Shown here: one piece after another, positions 1 through 10,512 of the stretch | Position numbering within the stretch: position 1 is the stretch's first letter | Layout of the letters: the number at the start of each line of letters is the position of its first letter | DNA from: an uncultured Methanobacterium sp. | Lineage (GTDB): Archaea > Methanobacteriota > Methanobacteria > Methanobacteriales > Methanobacteriaceae | DNA length: 64,000 nucleotides | Assembly (NCBI RefSeq): GCF_963666025.1 | Contig: NZ_OY762552.1 | Coordinates: forward strand, 682,001 to 746,000 | Direction: 5' to 3' | Program-made: the position numbers and the translations under genes | The notes under the pieces: model-generated | Database searches by the model: none | Told to the model about the DNA's origin: nothing | The model's input: only the letters and a program-made list of their open reading frames with translations

Positions 1-1436
1 TTAATAACTTCAAAAACGCCCAGCGCAATGGTGAAAAATGAGATATAATATATGACATAGCTAATTTGATCAGCTAGGGTGTTTTTGGTGGAAAAAAGTG
101 TTTCTTCATTTTTTAAACCTTCTAAAGCCATTTGAAGGATATTTATAACATTATTTTTTAGAAACAATGCAGTTTCATTAAAAGGAGTTGCCGTTGCCTG
201 AGAGTACCAGACAAACATCAAAACTAAAAATAATATCATCATATTTATTTGAAAAATACTAAATTCGTGTTTAATCCTAACTTTTCCTTTTAATATCTCT
301 TTAATCCATGAATAACTTATATTAGTTCTGTTTTCTAAAATTATACTTAAAATCCATGAAGAAAATACTGCAATAAAGAATATGTAAGCGGTGGAATAAT
401 TTGATAATATCAGTGAAAACATGAAAAGGATGATCAGTATTTTTTTGTTAAACATCCGGAAGTTATCTTCAAAAATAACCATAACTGCTATGGCAAAAAA
501 TAGTGAAGCAATTGTCTGTCTAAATCCTAACCAGCCATACATGGAAATAAAAATATGCTGAGACATTAATAAGAAGGCTGCTAAGAATGCATAATAACTG
601 TTAAGGTATTTTCTAAAAACAGTGAAGCTCACTAAGGGTACCAGTGCAAACAACAGGTTATAAAGAACTTTGTAGACATAAACTTCTTTTATTCCCAATA
701 TAATACTGTAAATGCCGGGTAAGATTGTTAAACTTAAACATGAATTGTAATTATGACCGTATGATGCTATGCTCCAGTGTGAATTGGAAATCGTTAATTT
801 TAGGACGTATAACTCTATACTACTGTCAATTGGTGTCACATAAGTTGAACGTAAACCATGCATCAGGCACAGAGATAAGGATATCATCAATATGGCCAGT
901 GGATACGTGAAATTAGGAGTTTTTTCTCTGAAATAGGTAATCAAAACTATGTATGATGGAATGAGGATAAATAATAACAGGAGAAATGTGTTAATTTCGT
1001 AATAATTCATTAAAATTGTTCCAATAATGGAAATAATGGGTAATAACAGGGAAATTAAGGGTATAAACAGATATTTACCTTCTAAATTGGGTTTAACCAG
1101 GTTCAATTTAATTTTATCTTCAGTTCGGTGATAGGCACATAACATTAAAAAGCATATTACAATATTTAGGCCGATTAAAAGTGGAATCAGTGATATTGGT
1201 TTTGAAATTAAGGGATAAAAACTGTTGATGAGTAATCCCATGAATAATAAAAGAGATACACTTAAACTTACAGATAGTAAGAACTTCTCCAGCCAACCAA
1301 CTTTATCCATTTTTAAAATGTGGAGAATCAGCAGTCCAGGGATGAAGTTAAGGGTGATAAAACCCATCAATTCTCTTAAAACAGGTACATTAAAAACAAC
1401 CAGCAAATCTGTAATGAGGAGTAGGGAGAGTAACAT
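1..1436 (-). CDS. polytopic membrane protein, DUF2206-like, partial at left edge
   Basis: The reverse strand is open from about 1480 to the left edge without a stop; roughly 478 residues are visible and the C-terminus lies outside the window. The translation is very hydrophobic, with about ten membrane segments (for example LLSLLLITDLLVVFNV, IILFMFSLIL) and short loops. It resembles the DUF2206 family of archaeal membrane proteins, found in surface-polysaccharide loci; this is family recognition from memory, not a search. It follows a glycosyltransferase gene on the same strand, consistent with a role in glycan assembly or export. The start is uncertain. A strong AGGAGGAGG lies at 1472-1480, but the first in-frame ATG is at 1436, about 35 bases further; only ATA or ATT codons lie at normal spacing. 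The 73- and 61-residue plus-strand frames inside it are shadows. Confidence 0.72.
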   Translation of the reverse strand, partial: MLLSLLLITDLLVVFNVPVLRELMGFITLNFIPGLLILHILKMDKVGWLEKFLLSVSLSVSLLLFMGLLINSFYPLISKPISLIPLLIGLNIVICFLMLCAYHRTEDKIKLNLVKPNLEGKYLFIPLISLLLPIISIIGTILMNYYEINTFLLLLFILIPSYIVLITYFREKTPNFTYPLAILMISLSLCLMHGLRSTYVTPIDSSIELYVLKLTISNSHWSIASYGHNYNSCLSLTILPGIYSIILGIKEVYVYKVLYNLLFALVPLVSFTVFRKYLNSYYAFLAAFLLMSQHIFISMYGWLGFRQTIASLFFAIAVMVIFEDNFRMFNKKILIILFMFSLILSNYSTAYIFFIAVFSSWILSIILENRTNISYSWIKEILKGKVRIKHEFSIFQINMMILFLVLMFVWYSQATATPFNETALFLKNNVINILQMALEGLKNEETLFSTKNTLADQISYVIYYISFFTIALGVFEVI

Positions 1437-1507
1437 GCAGAAATAATTTTTTTTGGTAATTATTATTTTAACCTCCTCCTTTTGTAAATTTGGGACTTTT
1501 TTCTCAT

Positions 1508-2635
1508 TTAGATATCATTCTGATCATCTAACAGGTCTTTGTAGACCTTAATAGTATTTTTTCCACATTCTTCCCAGTTGAATTTTTTGGCCTTTTCCAG
1601 GCCTCTTTTGCTCATGTTGGATCTAAGGTCTTCATTGGTTAAAACCTGGTATATATTCTCGCTGAAGCCCCGGTAGTTGGCAGGATCTAGTAAAATTCCT
1701 GCATCTTCAACTATTTCAGGAACAGATGTTACATTCGAAGCTATAACCGGTGTCCCACAGGCCATGGCTTCGATCAATGGTAAACCAAATCCTTCGTAAA
1801 GTGATGGGAAAACAAAAACATCAGCCATATTGTAAAATTTAGGTAAATCTTCCTCAAATACGTTTTCAAGTACAGTAATGTGGTTTGCTAAACCCATTTT
1901 TTTTATTAAATTGGTATCCATTTCATTGATTTTTATCAACTTTATATTTTCCAATTTTTTATCAGTTAAAAGTAATTTAAATGCTTTTAAAAGGACTTCT
2001 ATATTTTTCCTGGGACTATCTCTTCCAACATGAAGAATATGAGTATCATTTTTATTTAGACCATATTTTAAATAGATTTCATCAAATTCGTGGTTTTTTA
2101 ACGGTTTAAAGCGATTGTCAACCCCTTCATGAACCGTTTTAATTTTTTCAGGGGAGATATTAAAATGTTTAAGTATATCTTTCTCGGTTGTGCTGGAAAC
2201 AGAAATAATAAACTCAGTATTTATCAATCCCTTATATAACAGTTTACTTAGAAGTTTCTGCATTTGATTTCGGGGGTGGCTGAAATAAATAATATCATGC
2301 ACGGTCAGTACATTTACTCCTATATTTTTATAATAATTTAAAATTGACATATTCTGGTTGGTTATGTGATACAGATCATAATTATCTGGGATGTACCTGC
2401 CCATTAAGTAATCCAGGGAAAGATTGGATAATTTTTCTATGGGCAGCATTTTCCATTTGTTTTTTTTTATAAGGAGAGGATCATCATCCCTAACCATTTT
2501 ATAGATTCCGTTACGTTCCCTATCAATGAAAAAATGATCGATATCTACGTGTTTTTCCATGTTTTCATAGATAGAGAATGAATATCTACCAATGCCAGTT
2601 TTTGGGGGTTGATTGTTAATTAGAGCTATTTTCAT
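1508..2635 (-). CDS. glycosyltransferase family 4 (GT-B fold)
   Basis: Transfers a sugar from a nucleotide donor to a surface glycan or lipid-linked acceptor in the cytoplasm. 375 residues, normal for GT4 enzymes. The C-terminal donor domain has HVGRDSPRKNIEVLLKAF near residue 200 and the conserved E-x7-E region EGFGLPLIEAMACGTPVIAS near residue 282, the hallmark of retaining GT4 enzymes. The N-terminus (INNQPPKTGIGRYS) carries the usual glycine-rich acceptor-side loop. The gene starts four bases after the end of the FkbM gene, so the two are probably co-transcribed. The sugar and acceptor cannot be told from the sequence. Confidence 0.9.
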   Translation of the reverse strand: MKIALINNQPPKTGIGRYSFSIYENMEKHVDIDHFFIDRERNGIYKMVRDDDPLLIKKNKWKMLPIEKLSNLSLDYLMGRYIPDNYDLYHITNQNMSILNYYKNIGVNVLTVHDIIYFSHPRNQMQKLLSKLLYKGLINTEFIISVSSTTEKDILKHFNISPEKIKTVHEGVDNRFKPLKNHEFDEIYLKYGLNKNDTHILHVGRDSPRKNIEVLLKAFKLLLTDKKLENIKLIKINEMDTNLIKKMGLANHITVLENVFEEDLPKFYNMADVFVFPSLYEGFGLPLIEAMACGTPVIASNVTSVPEIVEDAGILLDPANYRGFSENIYQVLTNEDLRSNMSKRGLEKAKKFNWEECGKNTIKVYKDLLDDQNDI

Positions 2636-2639
2636 TGAA

Positions 2640-3446
2640 TCAACTTGATGGAATCTTTTTATCTATTTTTTTTGCGTAAACTGACTTGGAGGTGGATCTT
2701 ACTTGAAACCCATTTTTTTCCAGGAAATCTGCTAACTGATGATAATCATATCCTTCAAGTATATGGTGTTCCAGTGAAATTCTATCAATTTTACCTAGAA
2801 TCTCTGGGGGAGTGTTATATAAAATCTCGTATTCAGCTCCTTCACAGTCAATTTTTAAAAAATCGCACTTTGTTATATGGTTCATTTTAAAAATGTCCTG
2901 CAATGTTAAACATTCAATTTCTATGATCTCAGCACCATTAACATGCATGCTGTGTGATGCCGAATTCAAGGAGACATTTAGCTGTTTAACCCCGTTTTCA
3001 CCACAAACTCCAGCTTTAAAGGGAAATACATTATTTAATTCATTCATATTAATATTATCAATTAAATACTGGAAGCTTTCTGGAGATGGTTCGAAACTAT
3101 GCACTTTCCCTGTTTTTCCAGCGTTATATGCTGCATAAATTGAAAAATAACCTTTATGAGCACCTATGTCTATAACGACATCATCCTTGTTAATTTCAAA
3201 TCCAGGGGGATTGTATGTTTCAGAAAACCAGATATCAACTATTAAACCTATATCTGCGACTTCTTTTTTGCTTTTTCTGGCTGCTTTAAGTTTAATTCCA
3301 TTTTTAAATTGTACAATGATATTTTTTTCGTTTTCAAACCCTAAATAATATCTAAAGTAATCTTTTACTATTTCACTCCAATTTTTTATGGAAAAAATCG
3401 ATTTAAATCCATAAAATGAATTGTATACAAATTCAAAGTTATTCAT
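2640..3446 (-). CDS. FkbM family SAM-dependent methyltransferase
   Basis: Predicted O-methyltransferase of the FkbM family, which commonly methylates sugars or glycan tails. 268 residues. The SAM-binding motif I is VVIDIGAHKGYFSIYAA near residues 88-105, followed by the acidic ribose-binding FEPSPESFQYL, and the family motif FLKIDCEGAEYEIL lies near residue 198. An N-terminal stretch of about 60 residues precedes the Rossmann fold. It sits between two glycosyltransferase genes on the same strand, which suggests it methylates the same surface glycan. The start ATG at 3446 has a GGAGAT sequence upstream. Confidence 0.88.
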   Translation of the reverse strand: MNNFEFVYNSFYGFKSIFSIKNWSEIVKDYFRYYLGFENEKNIIVQFKNGIKLKAARKSKKEVADIGLIVDIWFSETYNPPGFEINKDDVVIDIGAHKGYFSIYAAYNAGKTGKVHSFEPSPESFQYLIDNINMNELNNVFPFKAGVCGENGVKQLNVSLNSASHSMHVNGAEIIEIECLTLQDIFKMNHITKCDFLKIDCEGAEYEILYNTPPEILGKIDRISLEHHILEGYDYHQLADFLEKNGFQVRSTSKSVYAKKIDKKIPSS

Positions 3447-3501
3447 AATGGTATCTCCTTAGAATGATATTCTTAAAATAAGCGTAAAACTAAATTCACC
3501 T

Positions 3502-4737
3502 TTATTTACCTGTATTCTTTTCATTGTTTTTAATGAAAAATATTCTTTTCAGTGGATTTTCTGATACTCTGTCCCTGTGGAAACTGCCAAGCATAGAAGT
3601 TAATTGTTGTTTGATCTGGTCTTTGTGCATGCATTCTGTTACGTAGAGATGGTTTTCCATGGAATAATCGTTAATATCCCTGGAAAACCAGTATTTGATG
3701 TGGTTAAGTATTTTTTCAGGGGTACTGTTTTTGATTAATGATGTACTGGATTTTTTGATTTTCACAGATCCCCTTAGTCCTGGAATATCTGATGCAATAA
3801 CTGCGTTCCCGTAAAGCATGGCTTCAACCGAAGCTATTCCAAAAGCTTCATTGTTGTCTTCGGAGGGTAACAGGAAAACATTGCTGGCAAGGTAACAGTC
3901 AATAAGTTCATTTTTAGAGACAAAGCCTTTAAAAATTACATCTTTTGGCCCTAAACCCAGTTCTGATGCCATATCCTCGTAGTAACTTCTGAGTTCGCCA
4001 TCTCCCACTATCAAAAGGACACTGTTGTCAATTTTTTCATTTTTATGCAGTGCCCATGCCTTTAAAACTAGATCCAATCTTTTATAGGTTAATCTCTGGC
4101 GTAATCCACCTACAAATAGTGCAATATTGTTGTTGTCTGCAAGATTCAATTTATTTTTAGCTGTTATTTTTTTCTCCACACTGAGATTGAAATCGGTGTC
4201 AAAAACTGGTGGGGGAACTTCATACATATTTTTATTCCAGTTTTTCAGGCCTGATGCATTTTTCCCGTATTCTCCAGACAGTACTGCCATTGAAATAATA
4301 CTTCGTTTCCATATATTCCATATTGTCATTTCATAAATTCTCATGATGAGAGAGTAGGGGAATTTCATTATAACATCATCAATATAGGTACAGCAGATTT
4401 TTTTGTGGTGCAAAATGGCATAAAAACAGGCTATATCTAAATATATGGGGAAAGGATATACTAAATTAACAACATCTGGATTTAAAGTCTTTAGATTTTT
4501 ATAAAATTTTAAAGGATTTATTATGGGGCTATTCATGAACCAGAACCATGGATGCAATTGGATAACATTTTCTTCTATTTCACCTTCTATTTTCATATCG
4601 GGGTTAGGGGTTGAAGTAATTACAACTGCTTCATAGCCAATTTCTTCCACAGCATCGACAAGTCCTTTTATATAACTTTGCAATCCCCCAATGGTTGGAG
4701 GGTATTGTATTGGTACGAAGACTATTTTTTCGGGCAT
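3502..4737 (-). CDS. glycosyltransferase family 4 (GT-B fold)
   Basis: 411 residues. The N-terminal motif PPTIGGLQSYIKGLVDA is the glycine-rich loop typical of GT4 enzymes. The C-terminal domain has VGGLRQRLTYKRLDLVLKAW and VGDGELRSYYE, and the E-x7-E site is EAFGIASVEAMLYGNAVIAS near residue 296. It is the first gene of the minus-strand glycan group, 55 bases ahead of the FkbM gene, and probably adds a sugar to the same polymer. The C-terminal 30 residues are lysine-rich and not part of the fold. Donor and acceptor are unknown. Confidence 0.9.
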   Translation of the reverse strand: MPEKIVFVPIQYPPTIGGLQSYIKGLVDAVEEIGYEAVVITSTPNPDMKIEGEIEENVIQLHPWFWFMNSPIINPLKFYKNLKTLNPDVVNLVYPFPIYLDIACFYAILHHKKICCTYIDDVIMKFPYSLIMRIYEMTIWNIWKRSIISMAVLSGEYGKNASGLKNWNKNMYEVPPPVFDTDFNLSVEKKITAKNKLNLADNNNIALFVGGLRQRLTYKRLDLVLKAWALHKNEKIDNSVLLIVGDGELRSYYEDMASELGLGPKDVIFKGFVSKNELIDCYLASNVFLLPSEDNNEAFGIASVEAMLYGNAVIASDIPGLRGSVKIKKSSTSLIKNSTPEKILNHIKYWFSRDINDYSMENHLYVTECMHKDQIKQQLTSMLGSFHRDRVSENPLKRIFFIKNNEKNTGK

Positions 4738-4808
4738 TTGATATCTCTCTGAGTTATTTCCGGAACGTTATCCTTAATTTTTTCTAAACATATCTATTGT
4801 CTACTAAT

Positions 4809-7800
4809 TTATTGTGTGATCCATGGCGCATAGCTCACGTTTCCATGTATCTGTGAAGCTGGGTCGTCATTGGATCCCCACCAGTTGTTAGTGGCGTTTA
4901 AAGTGTTTTTGGTTCCAGCATAGGTCAAACCATACTGACTACCTGTAATGCTGTTATTATTAACCACATTACTGGAACTATCCGTATCCACACGCACACC
5001 AACCGGATTGTTTGTAATGTTATTAGACAATACCTGATTGTTCAGGGAAGTATCCAACACACAAACACCAATCCAACCACTGCCTGTCACCAGATTCGAA
5101 GAAACAAGATTACCACTGGCATTTTGCAGGAGTATTCCAATATTATTTCCAGAAATCTCCGTATTATTATCAATGGTGTTGTTATCAACACCCACAACAA
5201 TAACCCCATGATACGAATTGTTCCGAATAATATTCTGACTCACAGTGACATTACAAGCACCATTCTCAACCAAAACACCCTCCTGACCATTACCAGAAAT
5301 CAAATTACCAATTATAGTAGAGTCATGAGCATTATTAGCCCAAACACCAGCCCAACTGTTACCAGTTATGGTATTGTTTAGGACCTGAATATCAGAAGAC
5401 AATGCAGCTAAACCAACACCCACTTGATTACCAGAAACATTACCATTACCAGTAACTCGAACCAAGGAACTGTTAGAGACATAAACACCATTACGGAGGT
5501 TATTCACCAAACTGTTACCACTCACAACAATATTTGAACTGTTCTCAATGAATATCCCCTCAGAATTGCTAGAAACAGTGTTATTGCTATTGATTGTATT
5601 GTTTACAGCGTTATACACCCAAATACCTGCCCAATTATTAGCAGAGGCGTTGTTACCCTGCACAGTATTGCCAATAGCATGGAACAAGTCAATACCAATG
5701 TTATTTCCTGAGATCTCAGTATTCTGCGAAATAACATTACCACTACAAGTAGCGTCAGGTATGAGTATACCATTCCAGGTGTTGTTTCTCACAATATTTC
5801 CACTAATCACATTGTTATTTGCATTATTCTGCAACACTATACCTTCCTGATTACCAGAAACAGTGTTAGCATTACCAATCGTGTTGTAAGTGGCATTATA
5901 TAACCAAATTCCAGCCCAATCATTGCCAGTGACGTTATTTCCTTCTACAACGTTTAATGTAGCATAATAAAGTTTGATACCCACATCATTACCAGAAACC
6001 TCAGTGTTATTTACAATCCGGTTACCAGTACTGGATGCATCAGGAACAAGAACACCATTCCAAGCATTATCCCGAATAACGTTTCCAGTGACATTATTAA
6101 ACATAGAATAATTCTGAAGCACAATTCCTTCCATGTTACCCGAAACAACATTAAAGATCCCAATAACATTATTCGAAGCACCATACAACCAAATACCAGC
6201 CCAACCATTACCTGTAACATTATTACCCAAAACCAGATTATTAACAGCACCAGATAAAGTTATACCCTGACCATTACCAGAAATCTCAGAATTAATTATC
6301 CGATTCTGATTACTAAGTGATCCAGAAATTAAAACACCATTCCAGGTACTATTTCTAATAACATTACCCTCAACCAGGTTATTATCAGAATCACCCTGAA
6401 TAAGTACTCCTTCCAAATTATTCTGTATGGTATTGTTACTGATGTTACAATTATCTGCATCCCCGAAACAAACTCCACAGGAACCACCAGAAATCACAAA
6501 ACCAGCAATAGTACTCCCACTACCAGAACCAGTCACCAAAAACACCGGAGAAGATGAATTCAATGCCGAAATATTCACAAACCCTAACGCACTTAAGACT
6601 AAATTTTTGTTAACCACCACATTCTCAGTGTAATTACCCACATTAACAATAATAATGTCACCTGCTAAGGTACTCACATCATCAATAGCACCCTGAATAC
6701 TAACATAAGAACTGTTAGTACGAGAGTTAAAAACAGACCCCAACACATTAATGAAACCAGTTTTAACTTCAGAACTACCACCACCTGAATTATTTACAGT
6801 AAGAGTAACATTAAAAATCCCCCAAGCATTATAGGTATGTGTGGGGTTTTGTTCTGTTGATGAATTTCCATCTCCAAAATTCCACATCCAAGATGTGGGA
6901 TGATTGGTAGAAGTGTCAGTGAAATGGACAGTTAACGGTGCTGTGCCACTGCTGGTGTCAACTGTGAAGTTAGCCACAGGTGGATCTCCGTAATTACCAA
7001 AAACAGTGCCACCATTTAGGGAATACACTGCTAAATCACCCATTTTATTACCATTATCTGAGACCAGATAGTTGTTGGTAATGGTGGTACTGGGTGTTCC
7101 ATCAATACTTCCAGTTATTCTAGAATCAACTGCATAATTACTGCTAGTGGTAATCTGGTTACTGTTTATAATATTATTCTGAGGGAAAGATCTTCTAAAT
7201 TTCCTTTCCAATGTGAATCCTGTGCTTTTTGAGTTTATAATATTCGAGGTGAAACTATTCCCCATACTCAAACCATATATGTGGATACTTCCCCGAGTAA
7301 TATCTGTAGTGATGATATTATTTGCGGTGATGGTGTTATTGGAAGATTCCTGTAGTTTAATTCCATAACCATTAACTACGTTAATAATATTGTTTCCACT
7401 AACTGTGCTATTATTTCCAGTTAGTAAAAACCCGGATCCACCATTTAACATGTTTAATGTGTTATTAACCACGAAACAATTATTCACAACTTGAATTCCA
7501 TTAAAAGTCGAAAGATTAGTGGTATTATTTTTAAATATGGTGTTTCCAGATACTATGCATTTGTTATTAACCAGAATACCACAACTGGATGCGCTGATAA
7601 AGTTTCCAATTATAGTATTTCCGCCTTCCTCATCGCTGCTTGATTGAATACCAATATATGGGCCATTGCCATATCCAGTTTTTTTCAGAGGGAATGTCTG
7701 ACTCAAAATGGTGTTGTTTATGGCCTGGTTATAGGCGCCACATATGTTTATGCCTATACATAATTCTGTATCTGACCCCACAATGGTGTTGTTGATGATG

Positions 7801-10325
7801 CTGTTATAATAACAATTCCCACCAACAAAGTTACCATTTCCAGAAACTGTTAGAGAAATACAGTTTGCACCATCACTGAAAACATAATTATCCCGGATAA
7901 TGTTGTAAGTCGAGTTTCCCACCGGAAGAGCAGTATGAGTACAACCGGAACCTGTTGATTGACATGTAATTATTGTGTTTCCAATGATATTGTTATGATT
8001 GGAACATGATACAGGAAGGGCAAAAGCTGTATTACCCTCACAGTAGATATAATTGCCCTGTATGGTGTTGTTCTCTGTGTAGTACAAGTGAATGCCATCA
8101 CCATTTAAATTATGGTTTTCAATGGTTAAACTGGTCACATTACTACCGGAACCACTGGCAAGGATTTTAATGGTTCCATTAATTAGTTTCCCTGTTTTAT
8201 CAGAACTGGTAATGTTTAAAGGACGGTTAATAGTCATGTTCTTATTGTACAATGTTCCAGAAACATCTAACACATCACCAGCAACTATATTGGTATTGTT
8301 TATGTTTCCATATTCATTGAAATAACTTCCATAAGACTCGTTGGTGATATTATACACATTTGCCGCGTCAACTGCACCGATAATAGCACAGCAAAACAGC
8401 ATGAAAACCATCAGTAGGGTGAACCTTTTGAAGAACGATTTTAAATTGTTTCTGAAGAAACCTACAAATAACAATCCCAATAATATTAAAACACCTACAA
8501 TGACCATTATTGTATCCGATTGACTGGAAGATGAAGAATTATTTTTCTGGGAGACTTCATATACCTTGGAAGAATCCTTGGAACTTTGAGTTGAAGCTTG
8601 ATCTCCTACCTCTGAAACACTAGTGGAAACTAGGTTTGCGACAGCTGCAAGTCCGGTTGAAATAGCTCCTAATAATCCCGGGGTGAGGCCACTGTCGGAT
8701 TTAGTGGCAGATGTGGTACTGTTAGTTTGAGTTTCAGTTGAATTAGATGGATTATCCTGTAATTCACCAGAATTCCCAGAAACAATATCACCCTCACCCG
8801 TAACAATTGAAGCATCCCCTACAACATTCCCATTACTTGAAACAAGAATATTGTACGTGAACTGGTTATTAGCTGATCTTTCTGCGTGAATAGTATACTG
8901 TGCCCCATTAGCAGTTACTATATTAAATTCTATCCGATTATTATCTGAATGTTGAGTTAAGGTGAATGCAGCATTGATGGCTGGGATCGCATCCACATTA
9001 GAACCCATTGGTGCATTATCATCCCCGATCAAATTTATAGTATTGTAGGTGATGAGATTTGAATCAGAATCCGCTGTGGCAACGGCCATGGTTCTATTTC
9101 CCACCCCTACCAGGGTGTTGTTACTGATGGTATTACCTTTGGCAAGCCATATTTCAATGAGGTAGACTACATCTGAACTTCCATAAATCTTGTTACCAAT
9201 AACAGTGATGTTTTTAGTGCTGGTACCCGTATAATCTTCCAGGTAAATACTGTAGGTGAATCTGGGTGCAACTGCACTGATGTCATTATAGGAAAGAACT
9301 GTATTTTCGGTGTATGAACTTACTTTTATACCATTAGCATAACTCTGAGTCTCATGTACCCTGTCAGCAGTGGTATTGATATTGTTTCCTGACACAAGGT
9401 TGTTATTGGACCATGCATCTGGTTTTCCCACTATTTCCACACCATAACCATATGAGTGTCCATTGGTGGTGATATTATTATCCAGGAGTTTATTGTTACT
9501 ACAACCATTCTTGATTTGAACACCCAAGATGGTACCATAAACTCCACCTTCCTGGTTATATTCTGTGTGTATGGTGTTGCTTTTGATGGTGTTGTCACTT
9601 GATTGATCATACAGGAATAATCCAACTAATGGATATATTCCACCATTACCACTTCCCCATCCAGACCAATCTACAGTTGCTGAGTTTCCAATGGTGTGGA
9701 TCAGGTTAGATTCAATCCAATTATTACAGCATTGGATATCCAGATAAACACCATAGGTGAATTTACCATTACCTGGCCACCCAGTGTCATCCACTGCGGC
9801 CTTGGCTGCTGAACCGGAACCATCACCAGTGGTGATTACCTGGTTACTGATGATTATATTGTCGCTGGATCCTACCATGTGAATACCATAACTATCATCA
9901 CCAGTCACATTGGTAATTATGGTGTTGTTGGCAATGGTCACCTTACTCGCACAATCTAATACTATGGTTCCAGGGTAGTCGGGCCCATTGTGATTGGTGT
10001 TGTTGAAATACAAGCCCGTGATGTTGGTTCCTGAACCTTCCGGTAGGATGTAAATGGTTCCATTGATTATCTTTCCGGTTTTATCTGTGCTGGTGATGTT
10101 CAGGGGGCGATCAATATACATGTCTTTACCAATGATGGTGCCAGAATAATCAAAGATATCACCTTCCACAACATTTGAGTCGTTGATATACCCAGATTCA
10201 TCAAAATAATTAATGTAAGATTCATTAGTGATGTTATACACATTTGCTGCGCTAACAGCACTCATTGTAGAACAGAATCCCAATGAAAAAACTATTAGTA
10301 TAAACAAACTTAATTTTTTCTGCAT
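4809..10325 (-). CDS. giant adhesin-like surface protein ALP1, in-frame fusion of two units
   Basis: 1838 residues. The first unit has a signal peptide (1-27), the signature ANVYNITNESY, beta-helix repeats rich in N-x-[IT]-x-x-N to about residue 520, a Ser/Thr linker, and a membrane segment at about 602-623 (IMVIVGVLILLGLLFVGFF) followed by basic residues. With no stop, a second signal-like segment follows at about 634-654 (LLMVFMLFCCAIIGAVDA), then a second ANVYNITNESY, a second beta-helix, one PKD domain (about 1112-1192) and a C-terminal beta-helix of about 640 residues ending in NWWGSNDDP and PWIT. The layout equals an anchored surface protein joined head to tail to a second secreted one. 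Role as adhesin or coat protein is inferred from family architecture. Unlike its three neighbours, it lacks the ACTTTA palindrome upstream. Confidence 0.85.
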   Translation of the reverse strand: MQKKLSLFILIVFSLGFCSTMSAVSAANVYNITNESYINYFDESGYINDSNVVEGDIFDYSGTIIGKDMYIDRPLNITSTDKTGKIINGTIYILPEGSGTNITGLYFNNTNHNGPDYPGTIVLDCASKVTIANNTIITNVTGDDSYGIHMVGSSDNIIISNQVITTGDGSGSAAKAAVDDTGWPGNGKFTYGVYLDIQCCNNWIESNLIHTIGNSATVDWSGWGSGNGGIYPLVGLFLYDQSSDNTIKSNTIHTEYNQEGGVYGTILGVQIKNGCSNNKLLDNNITTNGHSYGYGVEIVGKPDAWSNNNLVSGNNINTTADRVHETQSYANGIKVSSYTENTVLSYNDISAVAPRFTYSIYLEDYTGTSTKNITVIGNKIYGSSDVVYLIEIWLAKGNTISNNTLVGVGNRTMAVATADSDSNLITYNTINLIGDDNAPMGSNVDAIPAINAAFTLTQHSDNNRIEFNIVTANGAQYTIHAERSANNQFTYNILVSSNGNVVGDASIVTGEGDIVSGNSGELQDNPSNSTETQTNSTTSATKSDSGLTPGLLGAISTGLAAVANLVSTSVSEVGDQASTQSSKDSSKVYEVSQKNNSSSSSQSDTIMVIVGVLILLGLLFVGFFRNNLKSFFKRFTLLMVFMLFCCAIIGAVDAANVYNITNESYGSYFNEYGNINNTNIVAGDVLDVSGTLYNKNMTINRPLNITSSDKTGKLINGTIKILASGSGSNVTSLTIENHNLNGDGIHLYYTENNTIQGNYIYCEGNTAFALPVSCSNHNNIIGNTIITCQSTGSGCTHTALPVGNSTYNIIRDNYVFSDGANCISLTVSGNGNFVGGNCYYNSIINNTIVGSDTELCIGINICGAYNQAINNTILSQTFPLKKTGYGNGPYIGIQSSSDEEGGNTIIGNFISASSCGILVNNKCIVSGNTIFKNNTTNLSTFNGIQVVNNCFVVNNTLNMLNGGSGFLLTGNNSTVSGNNIINVVNGYGIKLQESSNNTITANNIITTDITRGSIHIYGLSMGNSFTSNIINSKSTGFTLERKFRRSFPQNNIINSNQITTSSNYAVDSRITGSIDGTPSTTITNNYLVSDNGNKMGDLAVYSLNGGTVFGNYGDPPVANFTVDTSSGTAPLTVHFTDTSTNHPTSWMWNFGDGNSSTEQNPTHTYNAWGIFNVTLTVNNSGGGSSEVKTGFINVLGSVFNSRTNSSYVSIQGAIDDVSTLAGDIIIVNVGNYTENVVVNKNLVLSALGFVNISALNSSSPVFLVTGSGSGSTIAGFVISGGSCGVCFGDADNCNISNNTIQNNLEGVLIQGDSDNNLVEGNVIRNSTWNGVLISGSLSNQNRIINSEISGNGQGITLSGAVNNLVLGNNVTGNGWAGIWLYGASNNVIGIFNVVSGNMEGIVLQNYSMFNNVTGNVIRDNAWNGVLVPDASSTGNRIVNNTEVSGNDVGIKLYYATLNVVEGNNVTGNDWAGIWLYNATYNTIGNANTVSGNQEGIVLQNNANNNVISGNIVRNNTWNGILIPDATCSGNVISQNTEISGNNIGIDLFHAIGNTVQGNNASANNWAGIWVYNAVNNTINSNNTVSSNSEGIFIENSSNIVVSGNSLVNNLRNGVYVSNSSLVRVTGNGNVSGNQVGVGLAALSSDIQVLNNTITGNSWAGVWANNAHDSTIIGNLISGNGQEGVLVENGACNVTVSQNIIRNNSYHGVIVVGVDNNTIDNNTEISGNNIGILLQNASGNLVSSNLVTGSGWIGVCVLDTSLNNQVLSNNITNNPVGVRVDTDSSSNVVNNNSITGSQYGLTYAGTKNTLNATNNWWGSNDDPASQIHGNVSYAPWITQ
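5762..6760 (-). repeat. near-identical block shared by ALP1, ALP2 and partly ALP3
   Basis: The C-terminal beta-helix coding sequence at 5762-6760 recurs almost base for base at 11463-12462 (ALP2), and its first part again around 17460-17720 (ALP3). Identity is far higher than in the flanking modules, including silent sites, which points to recent gene conversion or duplication rather than selection on the protein alone. Confidence 0.8.
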
Positions 10326-10512
10326 TTACTTCCAGCCCCATAATAAATCTAAGTGAACAAAGCTTCCCATTTTTTATCGAATGAATCAATACTTCTCTGG
10401 TAACTAATTACTAAAAAAATTAAATAAAATGGGTTAAAACTTATTTAGACCTAAATTTTAACCCAATTTTCAACTCCTATTCAACCAAAACCCATCTCAT
10501 TTTTCTCCTTTT

